Source: Polaromonas sp. P2-4 | Lineage (GTDB): Bacteria > Pseudomonadota > Gammaproteobacteria > Burkholderiales > Burkholderiaceae_C | Length of the DNA: 64,000 nt | NCBI GenBank assembly: GCA_024703855.1 | Contig: CP087965.1 | Span: forward strand, 1,434,001-1,498,000 | Direction: 5' to 3' | Part shown: positions 59,523 to 64,000 of the stretch, piece by piece | Layout: each line of letters begins with the position of its first letter | Numbering within the stretch: position 1 is the stretch's first letter | Notes under the pieces: model-generated | What the model saw: only the letters and a program-made list of their open reading frames with translations | Told to the model about the DNA's origin: nothing | Database searches by the model: none | Position numbers and translations under genes: made by a program

Positions 59523-59793
59523 GTTTAGTTCAACGCGAGCTCAAAGACCTGGCTCCGGATGAACGGCAGCGTATCCGGCAAGTCCGATCAAAACCGGTAC
59601 TGGATGCCTTGCACCAGTGGATGCTGCTGACCCGCCAGAAGATCACAGACGGGTCGGCCACCGCCCGGGCACTGGACTACAGCTTGAAACGCTGGGCGGC
59701 GCTGACGCGTTTCGTCGATAACGGGCGCCTGCCCGTGGACAACAACCATATCGAAAACCAGATCCGGCCGATTGCCATTGGCCGAAATAATGC
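59523..59793 (+). pseudogene. IS66 transposase TnpC, fragment left of RIT insertion
   Basis: Encodes LVQRELKDLAPDERQRIRQVRSKPVLDALHQWML and then DYSLKRWAALTRFVDNGRLPVDNNHIENQIRPIAIGRNN, the conserved DDE-domain end of IS66 TnpC. It breaks at RNN where the RIT terminal repeat begins and continues at 63239. Most of the N-terminal part of TnpC is absent. Confidence 0.85.
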
Positions 59794-59817
59794 GAAGTCC
59801 GCTTTTATGTGAAATCG
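59784..59817. repeat. RIT left terminal inverted repeat
   Basis: 34 bases starting GAAATAATGCGAAGTCCGC, matching the reverse complement of 63179-63212 at 32 of 34 positions. The core TGCGAAGTC recurs within it imperfectly, and an inverted copy GACTTCGCAT lies at 59880-59889. Confidence 0.9.
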
Positions 59818-59936
59818 CGCGATGCGAGGCTGGCGGAAGGTGGGAAGCTCGCGGTCTGCGGCGCATCTGCGCGGCTCTGGACTTCGCATAAGAACGAGCG
59901 TCTCCTACGGTGGCAACCCCACCACAGGAGACGATC

Positions 59937-61163
59937 ATGGATGCGCTCAATTTCCTTCACCCGAGGGCAGCGTCATGGCTACGCGGCAGCGCCCTTGCGC
60001 CGTTGGTTCCAGCCTATTGGCGTTACTTGACCGAGCGGCGCTACGCGCAGAGCACGGCAAGGGCGTACCTCTGCTGCCTCGCACACTTCGCGCGATGGGT
60101 TCGTTGGAGGCGGCATTCGCTGGTTGACCTTGATCACGAGATCACCCGGTTCGTCGACGAGCACTTGCCACGCTGTACCTGCCCGTCCCCGGCGCAGCGT
60201 TGCCGCCACCAGGTTCGAGCTGCACTGCGGCACCTGCGCGCGGTTCTGGGGAACTCCGGGACCAAGACCCACGGCCGTCGCGCCGACCCGATCGAGGCGG
60301 CATTGCATCGGTACGACGAGCACATGCAGCAGGCCAGGGGCCTGACTCAAAGTACCCGTCTTCAGCGACTGAGGATCGTCGGCGCATTGGTCCGCAAGGT
60401 CGCCGCGGTCACGCCGACCGCTGATCAGCTGCGGCGATTCATCGCTCAGGAACTTGCCCGAATATCACCAGCCAGCGGAGGGGCCGTTGCCACGGCGCTG
60501 CGCAGCTATCTGCGCTTCCGAGCATTCGAGGGCGCTCGCGTCGAGCATCTGTTGCCGGTGATTGGTTCGCCGGCGCGGTGGCGCCTGGCGCCCCTGCCGC
60601 AGACGTTGCCGCGCGCCGATGTTGAACGACTGCTCAGCGCCTTCCCGCCTGGACTCCCCTCGCGTCTTCGCTCCTACGCGATCGTGCGATGCATCGTGGA
60701 CCTCGGGCTGCGCACCCACGAAGTCAGCTGCCTGACGCTGGATGACATCGACTGGGCTGCCGGCACCTTGCGCATCGCCAAGTGCAAATCACGGCGCGTG
60801 GACGTGATGCCTTTGCCGCAAGCAACCGGCTGCGCCATCGCCGAGTACCTGCGAATGGAGCGACCACCGACGGCCAACCGAAGGGTCTTCGTTCGGCATG
60901 TGGCGCCGGTGGACGAGCCAGTAGGGCCAGACGTGGTTCGCAACACCGTGCGCAAGGCGTATCGACGCTGTGGCTTGCCCTACACACGCGTACATATCCT
61001 TCGCCACACCCTGGCCAGCCGACTGCTGGATACAGGGGGCACGCTCAAGGAGGTGGCCGACGTCCTGCGCCACCGCGATCTCGATACCACGCTGATCTAC
61101 GCCAAGGTCGACATGAATCGCCTTGGCGCCGTGGCGATGCCTTGGCCAGGGAGCAGGGCATGA
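59937..61163 (+). CDS. RIT tyrosine recombinase A
   Basis: 408 residues. ATG 59937 follows ACAGGAGACGATC. Catalytic motifs: Arg in LGLRTHEVSCLTLDDID, Lys region RIAKCKSRRVDVMPLP, HILRHTLASRLLD (HxxR) and HRDLDTTLIYAKVDM (His and nucleophile Tyr). N-terminal core-binding domain with SAM-like segment around 20-60. Frame intact. Its TGA overlaps the next ATG. Confidence 0.9.
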   Translation: MDALNFLHPRAASWLRGSALAPLVPAYWRYLTERRYAQSTARAYLCCLAHFARWVRWRRHSLVDLDHEITRFVDEHLPRCTCPSPAQRCRHQVRAALRHLRAVLGNSGTKTHGRRADPIEAALHRYDEHMQQARGLTQSTRLQRLRIVGALVRKVAAVTPTADQLRRFIAQELARISPASGGAVATALRSYLRFRAFEGARVEHLLPVIGSPARWRLAPLPQTLPRADVERLLSAFPPGLPSRLRSYAIVRCIVDLGLRTHEVSCLTLDDIDWAAGTLRIAKCKSRRVDVMPLPQATGCAIAEYLRMERPPTANRRVFVRHVAPVDEPVGPDVVRNTVRKAYRRCGLPYTRVHILRHTLASRLLDTGGTLKEVADVLRHRDLDTTLIYAKVDMNRLGAVAMPWPGSRA

Positions 61164-62118
61164 ACGCCGGGATGACACTGCAGACGGCCGTGCAGCGCTA
61201 CCTGAAGGAACGTCGCCAGCTTGGCTTCGCATTGACGGCGCCGGCCACCGAGTTGATGCGCTTCGCCCGCTTCGCCGACGCCCGCGGCCACAAGGGACCG
61301 TTGACGCGGGGAGTTGCAGCTCGAATGGGCGCGGCAGCATGTCCGTAGCACCAGCACGGTGACTGCGGCTCGCAGGGTCGAGATCCTGCGGCCGTTCGCG
61401 GCCTACTACCGGCAATTCGAGGTGAACACCGAGGTGCTGCCGACGCATGCGCTCGGCCGCGGTCATCGAAGGCTGACACCGCACATCTACACCGACGAGG
61501 AGATCCTGCAGCTGCTGCGACACGCCGACTGCCTCGCACCGTTGGGTGGCCTGCGCCCGCTGATGTACCGCACGCTGTTCGGGCTGCTGGCCGCGGTCGG
61601 GCTCAGGTTGTCCGAGGCCTTGAAGCTGGGGGTCGGTGATGTCGATCTCGAGGCCGCGACGATCACCGTGCGGCAGAGCAAGTTCCACAAGTCCCGCTGC
61701 CTGCCAATCCACGCCAGCGTGGTCCGGGCGCTGACGGAATACCGCCGCATGCGCGACCGGCACGCCGACCCCGATCCCGGCGCACCGTTCTTCATCTCAC
61801 GCACCGGCGACTTCTTGCCGCGGGATACGGTGGAGAACGTCTTCAAACGCATGCGATCCAGGCTGGGGTGGCGCGCGACGAGGCGACCACGCCAACCCTC
61901 GCATCCACGACCTTCGGCACACCATGGCAGTTCGGCGTGTTCAGCTCTGGCATGAGACCGGCGTGTCCATCGAACACGCGATGTTCTGGCTGTGCACCTA
62001 TCTCGGCCACGCCAAGATCACCGACACCTATTGGTACCTCACCGGCGTGCCGGAACTGATGGATATCGTCGGCGCGCAGTTCGAGCGCTTCGCGCTCGGA
62101 GGAGGCGGCGATGAGTAA
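61160..62118 (+). CDS. RIT tyrosine recombinase B (two frameshifts)
   Basis: About 319 residues, ATG 61160 overlapping the stop of recombinase A. MNAGMTLQTAVQRYLKERRQLGF, then GLLAAVGLRLSEALKLGVGDVDLE (catalytic Arg), RQSKFHKSRCLPIH (Lys), RIHDLRHTMAV and YLGHAKITDTYWYLTGVPELM (His, Tyr). Frames change near 61305 and near 61870. Confidence 0.88.
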
Positions 62119-63113
62119 GCAGACCTCGCCGACCTTCGCAACTCTCGTGCAGGAGTTCTTTACCGACTACATGGTCCAGCAGCGAGCGCTGAGCCCGTGC
62201 ACGGTGGCTTCGTACCGCGACACCTTCGTGCTGCTGTTGCGCTACGCGCAGCAGCAGGGCAAGAACCCGAGCAGCGTGGAACTGACCGACATCACCGCGA
62301 AGTTCCTGGCCGGCTTCCTTGATCACCTGGAGAAGGACCGGCACAACTCGGTGCGCAGCCGCAATATCCGGCTGGCCGCGGTGCGCCTCGTTCCTGAAGT
62401 TCGCCGCCAGGCGGGACCTGGCGCACCTGCGCGTCATTGAGCAGGCCTTGGCCGTGCCGATGAAGCGCTTCGATCGCAAGATGGTGGGCTTCGTCCCCAG
62501 GGAACAGATGCTCGCCGTGATCGACGCGCCGAGCGACACCTGGATCGGCCAGCGCGACCGGCTGATGCTGACGCTGATGTTCAACACCGGGGCCCGAGTC
62601 TCGGAGATCATCGGCGTTCGCGTGGCAGATGTCGTGCTCGGCCCGACATCGAGCATCCGGCTGCACGGCAAGGGACGTAAGCAGCGTTCGTTGCCGCTGT
62701 GGAAGACCACCGCCAGGGCGGTACGGGATTGGCTTCACCTGAACTCACAGCTTCAGGCCGAGTCGCCGCTGCTGCCGCGCCGAGACGGCAAACCCATGAC
62801 GCGGGCCAACGTGGCTCAGCGTCTGAAGCTCGCCGTGCAGATCGCCTCCCAGAAGTACCCCGAACTGGCCAACATGTCTGTGTCACCCCACTTGGTTCGG
62901 CATGCAACAGCAATGAGCTTGCTTCAGGCGGGAGTTGACCTTTGCGAGATTGCCTTGTGGCTCGGACACGAGAGTCCGGAGACAACACACATGTACGTCG
63001 AGGCGGACTTGGCGATGAAGGAGCGGGCATTGGCGCGCTTGAAGGCGCCGGAGGTCAAGTCGACGAGGTACCGACCGCCCAAGGCCCTGATGGCGTTCCT
63101 ACAGGCACTGTGA
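62111..63113 (+). CDS. RIT tyrosine recombinase C (frameshifted)
   Basis: About 333 residues, starting MSKQTSPTFATLVQEFFTDYMVQQRALS; overlaps recombinase B by eight bases. Catalytic motifs FNTGARVSEIIGVRVADV (Arg), HGKGRKQRSLPLW (Lys), SPHLVRHATAMSLLQAG (HxxR) and LGHESPETTHMYVEADL (His, Tyr). One shift near 62390 in the linker (AAVR-SFLKFAARRDLAHL). Confidence 0.88.
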
Positions 63114-63178
63114 TTATGCGAAGCGGCCATGGCATGCACGCACCCCGATCCCTCGGTCCGATCACAGCCTCGGCATCC

Positions 63179-63212
63179 CGACTTCGCATAAAAGCGGACT
63201 TCGCATTATTTC
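63179..63212. repeat. RIT right terminal inverted repeat
   Basis: Reverse complement of the left terminal repeat with two mismatches. A further copy of ATGCGAAG in the subterminal region is at 63117-63124. Confidence 0.9.
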
Positions 63213-63244
63213 TGTCATGGACATAAGAGCATGACAGAAACAAC
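63205..63244. repeat. Inverted repeat at RIT right junction
   Basis: TTTCTGTCATG (63209-63219) and CATGACAGAAA (63230-63240) are exact inverted repeats around a 10-nt centre; the arms extend to 15 bases with two mismatches (63205-63219 and 63230-63244). It spans the junction between the terminal repeat and the resumed tnpC frame and has no partner at the left junction. Confidence 0.75.
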
Positions 63245-63442
63245 TGGCTGTTCGCGGGCTCGCTCAGAGCCGGCAAGCGCGCAGCCGCCGTCATGAGCCT
63301 GATCCAGTCGGCCAAACTCAACGGGCACGATCCGTACGCCTACCTCAAGGACGTGCTTACGCGCCTGCCAACGCAGCGTGCCAGCCAGATCGGGGAGTTG
63401 CTGCCGCATCGCTGGCAGGCAGCCCAGTCGTCACACGCCTGA
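63239..63442 (+). pseudogene. IS66 transposase TnpC, C-terminal fragment right of RIT
   Basis: Continues the frame broken at 59793: NNWLFAGSLRAGKRAA, VMSLIQSAKLNGHDPYAYLKD, VLTRLPTQRASQIGELLPHRW, ending QAAQSSHA-stop. The last residues differ from normal IS66 ends and coincide with the edge of the IS5-type element, so the true end is probably lost. Confidence 0.85.
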
Positions 63443-64000
63443 TCGCCAACCATTACCGCCAGGCGGCGGTCAACATGGGTCCACCGCGCGCTTACGGCCA
63501 GCCACGCATGCGTGCGCTCGACCACCCAGCGGTGGCGACCGAGCCGGTCGCTGCGCTCGATGCCTTTGCGGGCGATGCGGTCCTTGATGCCCCTGCGCTT
63601 GAGATGCGCGCGGCAGCGCGGATAGTCGTAGCCCTTGTCGGCGTGCAGTTTGGCAGGCCATCGCAAAGGCCTGCCGCGCTTGCCGCGCACCAGTGGCAAC
63701 GCATCCACCAACTGCTCGAAGACCACCGAATCATGGCGATTGGCCCCGGTGACGCAGAACATTAGCGGGATGCCCTGGCGATCTGTGATGAGGTGGCGTT
63801 TGCTGCCAAGTTTGCCTCGGTCCGTGGGGTTGGGACCTGTATGCGGGCCCCCCGGAGGCTGGGCACGCTGGCTCCATCCAGGCTGGCACGGCTGAGATCG
63901 AGCTGGTCGGCACCACGCAGCTCGGCCAGCAATACCCGATGCAGGCGATGCCATGCACCCGCCGCCTGCCAGTCGCGCAGTCTGCGCCAGCAGGTCATGC
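63443..64000 (-). CDS. IS5-family (IS427-like) transposase, partial (5' end outside window)
   Basis: DDE transposase running off the right edge. Segments: WRRLRDWQAAGAWHRLHRVLLAEL, SLDGASVPSLRG (Asp), TGPNPTDRGKLGSKRHLITD, FCVTGANRHDSVVFEQLVDALP, LHADKGYDYPRCRAHLKRRGI (second Asp) and HRWVVERTHAWLA (Glu). The frame changes at the C6 run at 63848-63853; adding one base joins SLRG to TGPNP. Some IS427-group elements use programmed frameshifting, so this one might be natural. The normal C-terminus is not seen; the sequence meets the IS66 fragment near 63440. Confidence 0.8.

Larger units (their letters stand above)
59784..63212 (+). mobile_element. RIT element (recombinase-in-trio), complete, inserted in IS66 tnpC
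   Basis: Three overlapping tyrosine-recombinase genes on one strand bounded by 34-bp inverted repeats (59784-59817 and 63179-63212, 32 of 34 identical). Each end has a further subterminal copy of the core ATGCGAAG. The element splits an IS66 tnpC reading frame between RNN and NNWLFAGSLRAGKRAA. The gene order and sizes (about 408, 319 and 333 residues) match described RIT elements. Confidence 0.9.

Noticed and set aside
59784..63212. Prophage or integron integrase cluster
   Set aside because: Three adjacent recombinases might suggest this, but there are no phage genes, attC sites or cassettes, and the inverted ends and overlapping gene trio match a RIT element.

Overview
The window reads as chromosomal DNA of a betaproteobacterium, most likely Burkholderiales close to Comamonadaceae (Polaromonas/Rhodoferax-like). 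This is inferred from gene content: a nag-type salicylate/gentisate pathway, a paaABCDE cluster with the short ALDH-only paaN, several Liv-type ABC transporters tied to aromatic or amide catabolism, and a 17-bp palindrome of a kind I recall from that family. No rRNA, tRNA or CRISPR array was seen.

Layout. (1) 1-4124: tandem duplication, about 2880 bp apart, of a secreted multicopper oxidase gene plus a SCO-like copper chaperone gene; the first oxidase copy enters from outside the window. (2) 4240-15276: an amide/ureide catabolic locus on the minus strand (M20 carbamoyl-amino-acid hydrolase, MlrC-like M81 protein, LivFGMHK transporter) with a divergent GntR regulator, then an omega-amino-acid:pyruvate transaminase followed by a remnant of methylmalonate-semialdehyde dehydrogenase and a divergent LysR gene. 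It resembles part of reductive pyrimidine/beta-alanine degradation. (3) 15504-21788: 5'-nucleotidase, SbmA/YddA-type ABC transporter, MFS exporter, queC and a FAH-family hydrolase. (4) 22178-36016: phenylacetate degradation (paaX divergent from paaABCDE-N-G-K, an ABC importer and paaI). (5) 36117-37489: an AAA+ ATPase and a TetR remnant. (6) 37508-48881: salicylate to gentisate to fumarate plus pyruvate: nagR divergent from nagAa-I-K-G-H-Ab, a five-gene ABC importer and nagL. (7) 48900-64000: a mobile/defence region with IS66 remnants on both sides, a HEPN-CBS fusion gene, a complete IS21-family element, a STAND-like NTPase with a C-terminal PD-(D/E)XK domain, a truncated NERD (PglW-like) gene, a complete RIT element (three tyrosine recombinases) inside an IS66 tnpC gene, and an IS5-family transposase running off the end.

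A strong overall feature is that more than twenty otherwise conserved genes carry single-base frameshifts. In eight that I checked base by base, adding one base to a homopolymer of 4-6 nt restores the conserved protein frame. This points mainly to base-calling or assembly error rather than gene decay. Such genes are given as full-length CDS with the shift noted. Features typed as pseudogene are real fragments lacking large parts of the family.

The two aromatic pathways share a design: a divergent regulator, a ring-activating oxygenase module, and a dedicated Liv-type importer at the end of the operon. Both promoter regions contain the same 12-mer TTTTGTATCACT inside an inverted repeat. The most novel material is the 49.7-59.5 kb island, especially the HEPN-CBS gene and the STAND-nuclease gene.
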